From Algoriphagus sp. PAP.12 (GTDB lineage: Bacteria > Bacteroidota > Bacteroidia > Cytophagales > Cyclobacteriaceae): DNA of 64,000 nucleotides. The position numbers were made by a program, and so were the translations under genes. Within the stretch, counting starts at the first letter, position 1, and every line of letters starts with the position of its first letter. Location: NCBI RefSeq assembly GCF_026652115.1, contig NZ_JAPPSQ010000009.1, positions 124,001 to 188,000 of the forward strand. Reading direction: 5' to 3'. This document shows, piece by piece, positions 17,575 to 26,173 of this stretch. The notes beneath the pieces were generated by a model. That model searched no databases, was not told the DNA's origin, and saw nothing but the letters and a program-made list of their open reading frames with translations.

Positions 17575-18249
17575 TTATTTTGACGATAATTCTTTAATTC
17601 TAATGTTTTTGAAGCGGACAACATCACCATGGCCCAAAAAGCCAATATGTCCTGATGATCTCTGCAAGCCAGGATGATCTTTCCCATCCAAAGTCCCATT
17701 TTTTGAAGCTTCCAAATAATCACCTTCCAGGATTGTTTCACCATTCAAAATGATTTTAATTTTTGGATGCTGAACGATTACTTCTTCGGTATTCCACTCA
17801 CCCACAGGCTTCAAATAACCTCTTTTGGAAGGAATGACACCATAAACCGAGCCATGATATTGGTACTCGTGCAATTGAGAATACTTTTCTGCTGTATTGT
17901 CCAGAATCTGAAGCTCCTTCCCTACATAGGCCGCATCTCCTTCTAAAGGTGCATGGATACCCAATCCATTATTAGCTCCTGGCGTCAATTGAAACTCAAA
18001 TCGAAGAATAAAATCTCCGTATTCTTTCTCAGTATAAAGGTTGCCTCCACCGGTTCCTTTGGGGTCGATAACAATCATTCCATTTTCCGCTCTATAGGAA
18101 GATTTATTGCCTACCCAACCATCTAAATTGGTTCCGTTGAAAAGTATCGTAAAATCGGACTCATTTTCAGCACTTTGTGCAAAAGTGGAAAAATGGGGAA
18201 TTGCAAAAACTGCAAGGGTAAATACGGCACTTACTAATTTATTCAGCAT
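17575..18249 (-). CDS. DUF1080 (3-keto-disaccharide hydrolase-like) protein
   Basis: 224 residues with a signal peptide (cleavage near STFAQ-SA) and one DUF1080 jelly-roll domain: FTILFNGTNLDGWVG at its start, GNLYTEKEYGDFILRFEFQL, ANNGLGIHAP, and SGHIGFLGHGDVVRFKNIRI at its end. These are hallmarks of the family, which includes enzymes cleaving 3-keto-glucosides. The Gfo/Idh enzyme encoded 12 bp downstream could make the 3-keto intermediate, so the pair may act on an oligosaccharide outside the cytoplasm. That functional link is inference. The 208 bp 3' of permease member 15 and 5' of this gene show no clear promoter or terminator. Confidence 0.88.
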   Translation of the reverse strand: MLNKLVSAVFTLAVFAIPHFSTFAQSAENESDFTILFNGTNLDGWVGNKSSYRAENGMIVIDPKGTGGGNLYTEKEYGDFILRFEFQLTPGANNGLGIHAPLEGDAAYVGKELQILDNTAEKYSQLHEYQYHGSVYGVIPSKRGYLKPVGEWNTEEVIVQHPKIKIILNGETILEGDYLEASKNGTLDGKDHPGLQRSSGHIGFLGHGDVVRFKNIRIKELSSK

Positions 18250-18457
18250 AGAAAAAAAGGGATTTGGATTGAACTCAAAATAAAACTTCCGGACAAGATA
18301 AGAGTCTCATCCGAATTTTCTACTATGTGACTTATTAAAAAAAATCCATTAGACCACTTTACTTTTCTATTTTTTTTAAAAATCTAAGAATAAAACTATC
18401 CGGTCATCCAAATCCCCAATTTTCAAGCTCAACCTTATGAAAACTAATCAATTAAAA

Positions 18458-20866
18458 TTATTCATCTTTTAAAACTTTAGCTGGATTGGACTGAGCTGCC
18501 ACAAAGGAATGAGCTCCTACTATCAAAAGACAAATCAACAATACTCCTATCCCGGAAAGCGCAAATAAGAAATAAGGCATATCCACTCGATATTCGAAAC
18601 CATTCAACCAATCTCTTAAGAAATAATAGGCGGGATAAATTGCTATTGCAAAGGAGATCAAAACTAAAATCACATATTCCTTGGAGATCATCCCCAAAAT
18701 CTGTGGGATGGTAGCTCCCAATACTTTTCTGATGCTGATTTCCTTCAAACGTTGAGAAATAGTAAATGAAGACAATCCAAACAAACCCATCGAGGAAATC
18801 AAAATGGCAAGAATACAGGCAAAGCCTAGGACGTTTCTGATTCTCAAATCTTCTTGATAAAACTTATCCATTTCAGTATCTAAAAATTGAAAAGAGGCAG
18901 TTTCATAAGGATAAACTTCGCTGAAAATCCTATCCAGATTTTCTCTCGCCAAAGCCAGGTTTTGCCCATTTTGAAGCTTTACGGAAAGAATGCTAAAATA
19001 AGGTCGGTTAATGGTAAAAAGTAAAGGTCTTACCTCTTCCCTCAAGGTTCGAGAATGAAAATCTCCCGTGACACCGACAATTTTTCTTATTTCACCACTA
19101 AATCTAACTTCCCTTCCTATCGCATCTTCAGCTGAAGAATATCCGGCTTCAGCCACAAACCTCTCATTGACCAAAACCTCATCGGATAAATTATGACCAG
19201 GAACTCCTGCAATTAGCGGTATACCATTTGTTCTGATAAATGCTGAATCAACATTCATCACTTGGATGTTAAATTCTTTGAAAGTCGTGTCTATAGGAAT
19301 CCCAACATCGGAAGTCCACAAACTCCCAGATGAAACCAAGCTCCCACTCAAACTTGCTGATGAAACTTGACTTTCTTGAAGCATTCGATCCTTTAGGGAT
19401 TCCATTCTATCCTCACCAGACATAAAAGGCAATCTGGTATACATCACGAATTCCTTATCAAAGCCCATGGGTTGGCTAGTCACATATTTGATTTGATAAT
19501 TCAAAACCAAAACCAAGATGATGAATGCAATCGAAGAGGAGAATTGAAGAATCGTCAAATTTTTCCTCATAAATGCACCCAAAGAAAAGCCTCTGGAAGT
19601 TGAAAGCTCACCTTTCAATGCTCTCTGAGGTTTATAACCGGAAAGAACTAACGAAGGATAAATACCTGCCAAAGCAGTCAGCAAAATTGGGAAAAGAATG
19701 TAAAATAAAAGATTAATTCCAGAGAGGTAATTAACCGCAAATTTCACAGGTAAATAAGAGCTAAATGTCACTTTTAAAACTTCAACCAATGCAATCCCAA
19801 CAAGCATGGATCCGATCACGATCAGATAGGTTTCTGATAAAAATTGGAAAATCAATTGACCACGTACACCTCCCAATGACTTTCGAATTCCCACTTCTTT
19901 GGCCCTGCCCATCGCCTGAGCAGTTTCCAGATTGATGAAATTCAAAGTAGCCAAAGCCAAGATAATCAACCCTATATAAATCAACCCATTTAAAAAAGTC
20001 TTCGAGATGGTCGTGTTATCATAGTTATCATTAAAATGAAATTCTGCTAAAGGCTCCAAAAAGAAGTTAATATCTGTTTCTTCTTTATCCTTGTAATTTT
20101 TTTCAGCTAATGGTCCAAAAGCTTGATCTATTTGAGCTTTCGAAACACCGGCTGTAGTCTTCACAAATAATTGTGAACTAGAGTTGAGGTTGGTCCAAGA
20201 ATGAAGACCAAACCATTCTTTCCTTTCCTGAGAATCAATAGTACTGAATGAAATAAAATCAGTGAAAATCAAGTCTGAGTTTTTCTTAAAATCTTTAACA
20301 ATCCCCGTCACCTCAGCACGAATTGTATCGGTATCTATGTAGGTCAACTCTCTACCCAGAACATCCACAGGCTCTTTGCCAGGAAAGTACTTTTGCATCA
20401 CTGACTCAGCAATCACGACCGTGTAAGGTTTCTCCAGAGCATTTTCAGGGTTTCCGGCCAGCCAGGTTCTAGGAAATATTTCAAAAAACCCACCATCAGA
20501 AAAAGTTACATTGTTTGTTCTCCCCATCACCTGATTGGTCTCTGGCAAAACAACCATCGTCTCCCAAAGAGTGTACAATCTAGCTTTATTTTCTATTCCC
20601 GGGATTTCTGAATCTATCACCTCGCCAAGTGGTCCTGGAGTCCCAGAAAACGAAACTAAATCTCCTCCCCAATTCTCCTCGGTATTTACTCGAAAAATCC
20701 GCTCTTTATCTGGATGAAAACCATCAAAACTATAGGCATAAACCAACAAATTGAAAATCAAAAAGCAGATGGAAAGACCAATAGAAAGACCCAGAATATG
20801 AATGAATGTTCTGAGTTTATTTCTTTGAAGATTTCTCCAGGCGATTTTAAAGTAATTTTTTATCAT
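18458..20866 (-). CDS. MacB/FtsX-type ABC permease, array member 15 of 15
   Basis: Start taken at the ATG at 20866 (MIKNYFKIAWRNLQRNK), matching its paralogues; the longer frame begins with a TTG. 802 residues. FtsX motifs: GRAKEVGIRKSLGG (about residue 322) and RLKEISIRKVLGA (about 706). It is one of the most divergent copies: the periplasmic motif reads VTGDFHSRTL instead of the usual VVKDFHFESL, the DIHL motif is AEFHFND, and the C terminus is NPAKVLKDE. It lies 101 nt behind member 14 and is the last gene of the P13-P14-P15 operon. Substrate unknown. Confidence 0.9.
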   Translation of the reverse strand: MIKNYFKIAWRNLQRNKLRTFIHILGLSIGLSICFLIFNLLVYAYSFDGFHPDKERIFRVNTEENWGGDLVSFSGTPGPLGEVIDSEIPGIENKARLYTLWETMVVLPETNQVMGRTNNVTFSDGGFFEIFPRTWLAGNPENALEKPYTVVIAESVMQKYFPGKEPVDVLGRELTYIDTDTIRAEVTGIVKDFKKNSDLIFTDFISFSTIDSQERKEWFGLHSWTNLNSSSQLFVKTTAGVSKAQIDQAFGPLAEKNYKDKEETDINFFLEPLAEFHFNDNYDNTTISKTFLNGLIYIGLIILALATLNFINLETAQAMGRAKEVGIRKSLGGVRGQLIFQFLSETYLIVIGSMLVGIALVEVLKVTFSSYLPVKFAVNYLSGINLLFYILFPILLTALAGIYPSLVLSGYKPQRALKGELSTSRGFSLGAFMRKNLTILQFSSSIAFIILVLVLNYQIKYVTSQPMGFDKEFVMYTRLPFMSGEDRMESLKDRMLQESQVSSASLSGSLVSSGSLWTSDVGIPIDTTFKEFNIQVMNVDSAFIRTNGIPLIAGVPGHNLSDEVLVNERFVAEAGYSSAEDAIGREVRFSGEIRKIVGVTGDFHSRTLREEVRPLLFTINRPYFSILSVKLQNGQNLALARENLDRIFSEVYPYETASFQFLDTEMDKFYQEDLRIRNVLGFACILAILISSMGLFGLSSFTISQRLKEISIRKVLGATIPQILGMISKEYVILVLISFAIAIYPAYYFLRDWLNGFEYRVDMPYFLFALSGIGVLLICLLIVGAHSFVAAQSNPAKVLKDE

Positions 20867-20892
20867 GATACTCAAATTGAAATAGTGGGATT

Positions 20893-20914
20893 ACTTGTCC
20901 GCCTTCGCGGATTG
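20893..20914. repeat. Degenerate copy of the CGRACA-type dyad
   Basis: TTGTCCGCCTTCGCGGATTG contains two of the hexamer half-sites seen in the promoter modules, but no -24/-12 element follows at the expected distance. AT-rich cassette sequence (TTGGAAAATTGAAAAAT) flanks it. Confidence 0.35.
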
Positions 20915-20967
20915 GAAAATTGAAAAATCAGACTTGACCAATTTCCAATTACTTATTTTTTTAAATC

Positions 20968-23379
20968 TTACTCACTTTTAAGGGTTTCAGATGGATTGAC
21001 AAACATGGCTTTCAATGTCTGATAGAGTGTAGTCAATACGAAAATCAGCAAGATGGAAACTGCTGGTAAGGCAAAGAACCACCAACCTAAAGACACTTGG
21101 ATCTGGAAGTTTTCCAGCCAATTAGACAAAAGGAAATAGGAAAGAGGCACTCCTACCAAAAAGCACACTGCTAACCAAATCACATATTCTCCAGAAATTA
21201 AATTCATTATCTGAGAAGGGCTTGCTCCCAAAATTTTTCGAATACTGATTTCCTTCGTTCGCTGGATCACCAGTTGATTGGTCACTCCCAAAATCCCCAT
21301 CACAGCGATCAACACCGCAACCAATGAGGCTAATCCAAAAAGCTTCACAAACTGTTGCTCACTTTTGTATTGTCTATCAAAATGCTCATCTAGGAAATAA
21401 TATTCAAAGGGAGAACTGGCATATTGCTTTTCGAAAACATACTCAATTTCCGCTAATACCTTCTCAGCATTTCCCTTCTCAAAATCCACGACGTAGTATT
21501 TCAAATCCTGTTTTGAGAAATTCAAAACCAAAGGTTCAACCTCTACATTCACTCCCTGTTGTCTGAAGTTTTCCACCACAGCGACAATAGGAACTCCAGA
21601 GTTTCCAAAGGCCAAAGTTTGTCCCAAAGCCTCTTCTGGATTTTCCAAACCCAAGGCTTCTAAAGCTTTTCTATTGATGATCGCTTCAGAGCCATTTTCC
21701 AAGGCAGGATTAAATGATTTTCCTGCCAAATATTCAATACCAAATACTTCAAAGTATCCTTCTCCGACATTGAGCATCGTATACATCAGTCCATTTTTTT
21801 CCTTTCCTTTCAAATGGAAATCATCAGACCTCCAATACACCTCAGTACCTGGAATTTCGTTGGTCGCCGCCAGCTTTTTCACCGAATTGAGTGAGCCAAC
21901 AGAATTCTGCAGTTGCTCTTGATAGTTTCCACTTCCCTCCACGTAAAGCATCGGCGATCTAAAAACCAACTTGTCCTCCAAACTCAACCCCAATTGCTGA
22001 TCCCTCATAAACTCCAATTGCTTGTAAACAGTCAAAACACCGGCAATAATGATGAGACAAAACACCAATTGAGTAACTAATAAAGGTCTTGAAAAAGCAC
22101 TTTTCATTTTCCATTTCAAAGTCCCTTTCAATGCATTTGCAGGAGAGAATGAAGTCAATACCAAGGCTGGATAAATTCCAGACAACAAAGTCCCAATCAA
22201 CCAAAAACCAATCAGGTATTGAAGGTTTGGTTCCAGCTGAAAATCTGAATCCGGTAAGCCTAAGTCCAATAAATTATTCAACAAAGAGCCAGAGGAAGCT
22301 ATTAATACCGAAGCGAGAATTACCGCAATTAAATTAAGTGCTAAACTCTCAAATGTGAACTGAAAAAACAGGTGCTTTTTAGTTCCTCCTGAGACTTTGC
22401 GTACTCCAATTTCTCTAGCCCGATTCAAGGCCTTGGCATTGGAAATATTGATGGAATTCAAATAAACCATCAGCAGCACAAAAAGACCTATCCAAAGAAA
22501 ATAAGAGAGCTTCTTTCCATCAATTCCTTTCTCATATTCTCCGGTAGTATCCAAGCTGGTATGAATCGAAGAAACAGACTGTAAGCTCAAATCCCATTTG
22601 GAATGATTGGATTCCAAAGCTTCTCCGTAATGCCTTTGCAAATTTTCATTGGCAGCAAATTCCAAATCAGTAATGGAAGCTTCTGGGTTGAGTTTAAGAT
22701 AAGTGTAGAGATTAACCCAATCGTAAGACTGATCTATTTCTTTGCCTATGAATTGATGCAAAGTAGCGTAGGAAATCAAGATTTCAGGTCTCAAATGTCG
22801 ATTGCTTGCTGGAGATTCAAACACTCCTGCAACCTGAAAATCTACAGTCCCATCAAAATTAGTACTGTTGATTTGCAAAGTCTTTCCAACAGGATTTTCC
22901 TTTCCAAAAATCTTCTCTGAGATCTGATTGGAAATCATCACCTGCATGGGTTCATTCATGCTTGCTACTTTCCCATGAAGCATTTTTACATCAAAAAAAT
23001 CAAAATACTCGGTATCCGTTAGGAAGATACTCTCCTCTCGAATAAACTGATCCTGAAATCCAGCGATGACTTCGCCCAAAATGACAACCCTGCTCAATGC
23101 TTCCACTCCTGGGACCTCTTTGAGAATATTTTCACCTATACCTGGAGATGTCCTCGATCCAGTTTCCACAATATCACCATCTGTTTGAGTAGTCAGGTTG
23201 ACTCTATACAGTTGCTCGGAAAAAGGAAGGTCTGCATCAAAACTTTGTTCAAATCGAACATAAATCAACAAAATCAAAACCGCACTAATCCCCACAGCCA
23301 ATCCACCGATATGGATCAAAGAATTCACTTTGTCACTCCATAGCTTTCGCCAAAGTATCTTAAAGTAGTTTTTTAGCAT
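20968..23379 (-). CDS. MacB/FtsX-type ABC permease, array member 14 of 15
   Basis: 803 residues. N-terminal helix MLKNYFKILWRKLWSDKVNS; first FtsX motif NRAREIGVRKVSGG, second QRTKEISIRKILGA, ending NPSETLKSE. The second periplasmic domain has AVVENFRQQG where others have GVVKDFHFES. The first periplasmic domain is marked by SRVVILGEVIAGFQDQFIRE and lacks the DIHL motif (it has VSSIHTSLDTTG). With members 11, 12, 13 and 15 it forms the divergent distal group of the array. Located 117 nt after member 13 with heptamer-repeat sequence between them. Confidence 0.9.
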   Translation of the reverse strand: MLKNYFKILWRKLWSDKVNSLIHIGGLAVGISAVLILLIYVRFEQSFDADLPFSEQLYRVNLTTQTDGDIVETGSRTSPGIGENILKEVPGVEALSRVVILGEVIAGFQDQFIREESIFLTDTEYFDFFDVKMLHGKVASMNEPMQVMISNQISEKIFGKENPVGKTLQINSTNFDGTVDFQVAGVFESPASNRHLRPEILISYATLHQFIGKEIDQSYDWVNLYTYLKLNPEASITDLEFAANENLQRHYGEALESNHSKWDLSLQSVSSIHTSLDTTGEYEKGIDGKKLSYFLWIGLFVLLMVYLNSINISNAKALNRAREIGVRKVSGGTKKHLFFQFTFESLALNLIAVILASVLIASSGSLLNNLLDLGLPDSDFQLEPNLQYLIGFWLIGTLLSGIYPALVLTSFSPANALKGTLKWKMKSAFSRPLLVTQLVFCLIIIAGVLTVYKQLEFMRDQQLGLSLEDKLVFRSPMLYVEGSGNYQEQLQNSVGSLNSVKKLAATNEIPGTEVYWRSDDFHLKGKEKNGLMYTMLNVGEGYFEVFGIEYLAGKSFNPALENGSEAIINRKALEALGLENPEEALGQTLAFGNSGVPIVAVVENFRQQGVNVEVEPLVLNFSKQDLKYYVVDFEKGNAEKVLAEIEYVFEKQYASSPFEYYFLDEHFDRQYKSEQQFVKLFGLASLVAVLIAVMGILGVTNQLVIQRTKEISIRKILGASPSQIMNLISGEYVIWLAVCFLVGVPLSYFLLSNWLENFQIQVSLGWWFFALPAVSILLIFVLTTLYQTLKAMFVNPSETLKSE

Positions 23380-23435
23380 GGCTGCGTTGGTTATATAGTT
23401 TGAATGGTCGAAAGTTCGATCAAATTCTCATTTCC

Positions 23436-23492
23436 TGTTTTCTAATCTCTGTACTCTAATTTCTTGCGTCCAAGATCTCGACTCTTGGTTCT
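23436..23492 (-). repeat. AAGARYC heptamer run
   Basis: Degenerate 7-nt periodic purine-rich sequence (minus strand AGAACCAAGAGTCGAGATC...) directly following the stop of permease member 13. Confidence 0.6.
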
Positions 23493-23496
23493 AATT

Positions 23497-25941
23497 TTAT
23501 TCGTCTTTTAATGTTTTCACAGGATTCATCTGAGTCGCTCTAAAAGCCTGAGCAGAAACTATCAGAAGAGTAAATCCAATTCCTAAGATGGCAAGAAGTA
23601 CAAAATTGATCCAAGAGGGCCAGTCCTTGACGGCAAACTGCGCAATCCAACTTTGCATCAGATATAAACTCAAAGGCAATGCGATCAAAACCCCAGCTAC
23701 AGTAATTGCCAAAAATTCTCTATTGAACATCCAGGAAATACTCAGGCTAGATGCACCCAAAACTTTTCTGATCCCAATCTCTTTGGTTCTTCCTGCGATA
23801 CTCAAAGCAGCCATCGCAAAAAGACCCATGGTAGCGATCAATATAGCTATTCCAGCAGCAAAGAAGACCATTTTACCCAGACGCTCATCCGCTTTATATT
23901 GACCTTGCACCTTTTCATCCATAAAGCTGAAACTAAACGTTTCCATTGGAAAAACTTTAGCCCATTCACTTTCCAAAACACTTTTAAATTGTTCAAAATC
24001 AGTACCGCTTCCCTTCACCAAAACTTTTGGATTAAATGCGGCATGAATCATCAAATTATTGATCCCACTGAAAAACACTTTTGGACTTTTTGCCAAAAGC
24101 AAGGGTTCAATTTCTTTATAAAGGGAATTATGATTGAAATCTTTCACCACTCCCACGATTTGATGAGGTTCAAACTCAGAGCTAGGCAACATTTCGCCCA
24201 ATGGATCATCCCAATTCATGGCTTTTGCAAAAGTCTCATTGATCACAAATGCACTGCTATCAGCACCTATATCCGGGTTCAAAGCCCTTCCCTCTGCCAT
24301 TTCCAAGCCCATTGATTTAAAATAATCTCCACCGACAAAGCTTACTCTGAAGTTAAATTGCTCTTTTTCATCGGTTTCAAAACCAGTATCCCAAAAAGAT
24401 TCATCTCCATAAGTTGCGATTGAAATACCTGCAGATTGTACTTCAGATCTACCCACCAATGCCTGACGGTAGGTCTCTGCATCTTCAAACCCTTCTACAA
24501 GGTTTTTTATAAGATCCTGTCCAGACACACCCGGAACATCCACGATCACAACCATCTCTTTATCAAAACCCAAATCGTAGTTGCGGATCGCTTTCATTTG
24601 ATTGACCATGATTAACGTGGAAGCAATCAATAGAAAGGAGATAAAAAACTGAAAGGCTACCAATCCTTTTCTTAAGCCCTGCTTCCCAAAGCGAATGGAA
24701 AGGTTTCCTTTCAAAACCTTAATCGGTCTCAAATTGGACATGAAAAACGCAGGATAAGCTCCTGCCATGGCAGTTATCAAAATGACCAAGCCGATCAGAA
24801 TCCCAATTTGAGTAGGTTGATAGACCAAATCCAATTCCTTTTCAAACAAATTATTGAAAGTTGGTACTAGCAATTCTGCCACCATCAGACCTAAAACCAA
24901 AGCAATCAAGGTAGTCATCAAAGCTTCAGTCAAAAACTGAAACATCAACTGGCTAAAACCTGCTCCCATGGTTTTCCTCACTCCCACCTCTTTGGCCCGA
25001 GTCACAGATCGACCAATGGCCATGGTGGTAAAGTTGATAGAGGCAATTAATAAGATCAAAAAGGCAATACCAGCTAAAATATATAGCAAGGTTGGGCGAG
25101 TTGTTTCAGCCATCCCAGTGATTTCATCATCTGTCAAGTGAATCTCTGACATAGGTTGAAGCTCCCATAGATATTCTCCTTCCACATAATCCTCTCCCAA
25201 AACTTTTTTCATCATTGGGATAGTGCCTGATTCTATAGACGCTTTTGCTAAAGGATCATTAGTCTTAATGTAAGTATCCCCGAAAACATGAAACCAATGA
25301 TTCATTCCTTGTTCATCCACGGTGAAATCCAGATTCTGATCATTTATCAACATTTCGAACTGCAAACTTGAGTTTCCAGGGATATCTTCAAGCAAACCAG
25401 TCACTTGATACTCCTCAAAATTATCCCCCATTTTCATCCGAATCGATTGCCCTATTGGGTTATTGTTTCCGAAGTATTTCCGAGCTAAAGATTCAGTAAT
25501 TACTACCCCAAACTTATCCTGAAGGGCATTATTACGATCGCCACTCAGCATAGTGTAATTGAAGATTTTTAGAAAATCAGGACTTACCATGAAATAATTC
25601 TGATTCTCAGTAGTCGATTCATCCAAGTAGGCCTGAGAAGCTCCGCCTATATACCGAGTAGAGGCCTCAATTTGAGGAAATTCAGCTGCAAAAGTAGGTG
25701 CGGCAATGATAGGTGTAGAATAGGAGAACGATTTTTCACCATCAACTACCTCAAACCTTTTCAATCTAAAGATTTGATCACCATCAACATGAAAATTATC
25801 GTAGCTTGATTCAAACTGAACAAAAAAGAATATCAAAATACTCACACCCAATCCCAAAGTCAATCCAATGATATTGATCCCGGTATGAAGTTTATACTTC
25901 ATGAGATTTCTAAAAGCGATTTTAAAATAATTCTTCAGCAT
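23497..25941 (-). CDS. MacB/FtsX-type ABC permease, array member 13 of 15
   Basis: 814 residues. MLKNYFKIAFRNLMKYKLHT starts it; FtsX motifs are TRAKEVGVRKTMGA and GRTKEIGIRKVLGA; it ends NPVKTLKDE. It keeps a near-canonical GVVKDFNHNSL and a variant MSEIHLTDDEITG. Just upstream lie a terminator and a sigma-54-like module (26055-26158), so this gene is the first of a three-permease operon (members 13, 14, 15). The 5' leader is about 113 nt from the promoter motif to the ATG, longer than at the adaptor promoter. Confidence 0.92.
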   Translation of the reverse strand: MLKNYFKIAFRNLMKYKLHTGINIIGLTLGLGVSILIFFFVQFESSYDNFHVDGDQIFRLKRFEVVDGEKSFSYSTPIIAAPTFAAEFPQIEASTRYIGGASQAYLDESTTENQNYFMVSPDFLKIFNYTMLSGDRNNALQDKFGVVITESLARKYFGNNNPIGQSIRMKMGDNFEEYQVTGLLEDIPGNSSLQFEMLINDQNLDFTVDEQGMNHWFHVFGDTYIKTNDPLAKASIESGTIPMMKKVLGEDYVEGEYLWELQPMSEIHLTDDEITGMAETTRPTLLYILAGIAFLILLIASINFTTMAIGRSVTRAKEVGVRKTMGAGFSQLMFQFLTEALMTTLIALVLGLMVAELLVPTFNNLFEKELDLVYQPTQIGILIGLVILITAMAGAYPAFFMSNLRPIKVLKGNLSIRFGKQGLRKGLVAFQFFISFLLIASTLIMVNQMKAIRNYDLGFDKEMVVIVDVPGVSGQDLIKNLVEGFEDAETYRQALVGRSEVQSAGISIATYGDESFWDTGFETDEKEQFNFRVSFVGGDYFKSMGLEMAEGRALNPDIGADSSAFVINETFAKAMNWDDPLGEMLPSSEFEPHQIVGVVKDFNHNSLYKEIEPLLLAKSPKVFFSGINNLMIHAAFNPKVLVKGSGTDFEQFKSVLESEWAKVFPMETFSFSFMDEKVQGQYKADERLGKMVFFAAGIAILIATMGLFAMAALSIAGRTKEIGIRKVLGASSLSISWMFNREFLAITVAGVLIALPLSLYLMQSWIAQFAVKDWPSWINFVLLAILGIGFTLLIVSAQAFRATQMNPVKTLKDE

Positions 25942-26054
25942 GGTTTTTAAGATTTTAAGTATCCTCTTACTAAATGGACTGGAAAATGATAAAACTTAAA
26001 ATGTGTGTTGATATAGGATTTGATTAAATAGAGTTTCCCCTTCCCATAATGTAA

Positions 26055-26158
26055 TTCCACTTTGGCGCCATAAAAAAAGCCCCTAAACTGCAAGAATAAG
26101 GGCTTTTTAATTTTTTTGATTTTAAAAGGGCGAACAAAATTGTTCGCTCTCGCACAAT
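26055..26158 (-). promoter_or_regulatory. Sigma-54-like promoter module for permeases 13-15
   Basis: -24/-12 element TGGCGCCAAAGTGGAA at 26070-26055. Activator half-sites on the plus strand are CGAACA (26131), TGTTCG (26141), CGCACA (26151) at 10-bp steps. The site centre is 78.5 nt upstream of the -24 T. The hairpin/T-tract at 26072-26108 separates them. Confidence 0.58.
26072..26108. terminator. Intrinsic terminator after permease 12
   Basis: AAAAAGCCC pairs with GGGCTTTTT across a 17-nt loop, with a seven-T tail on the minus strand. Confidence 0.8.
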
Positions 26159-26173
26159 CATTCAAGTGGAAAA

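Noticed and set aside
20893-20914. Palindrome near the permease 15 start as a ninth activator site
   Set aside because: Half-site spacing differs and no -24/-12 element lies about 80 nt downstream; kept only as a degenerate repeat.
25947-26165. 72-codon minus-strand ORF between permeases 12 and 13
   Set aside because: It is made of the terminator and the promoter module; no signal, domain or codon pattern supports translation.
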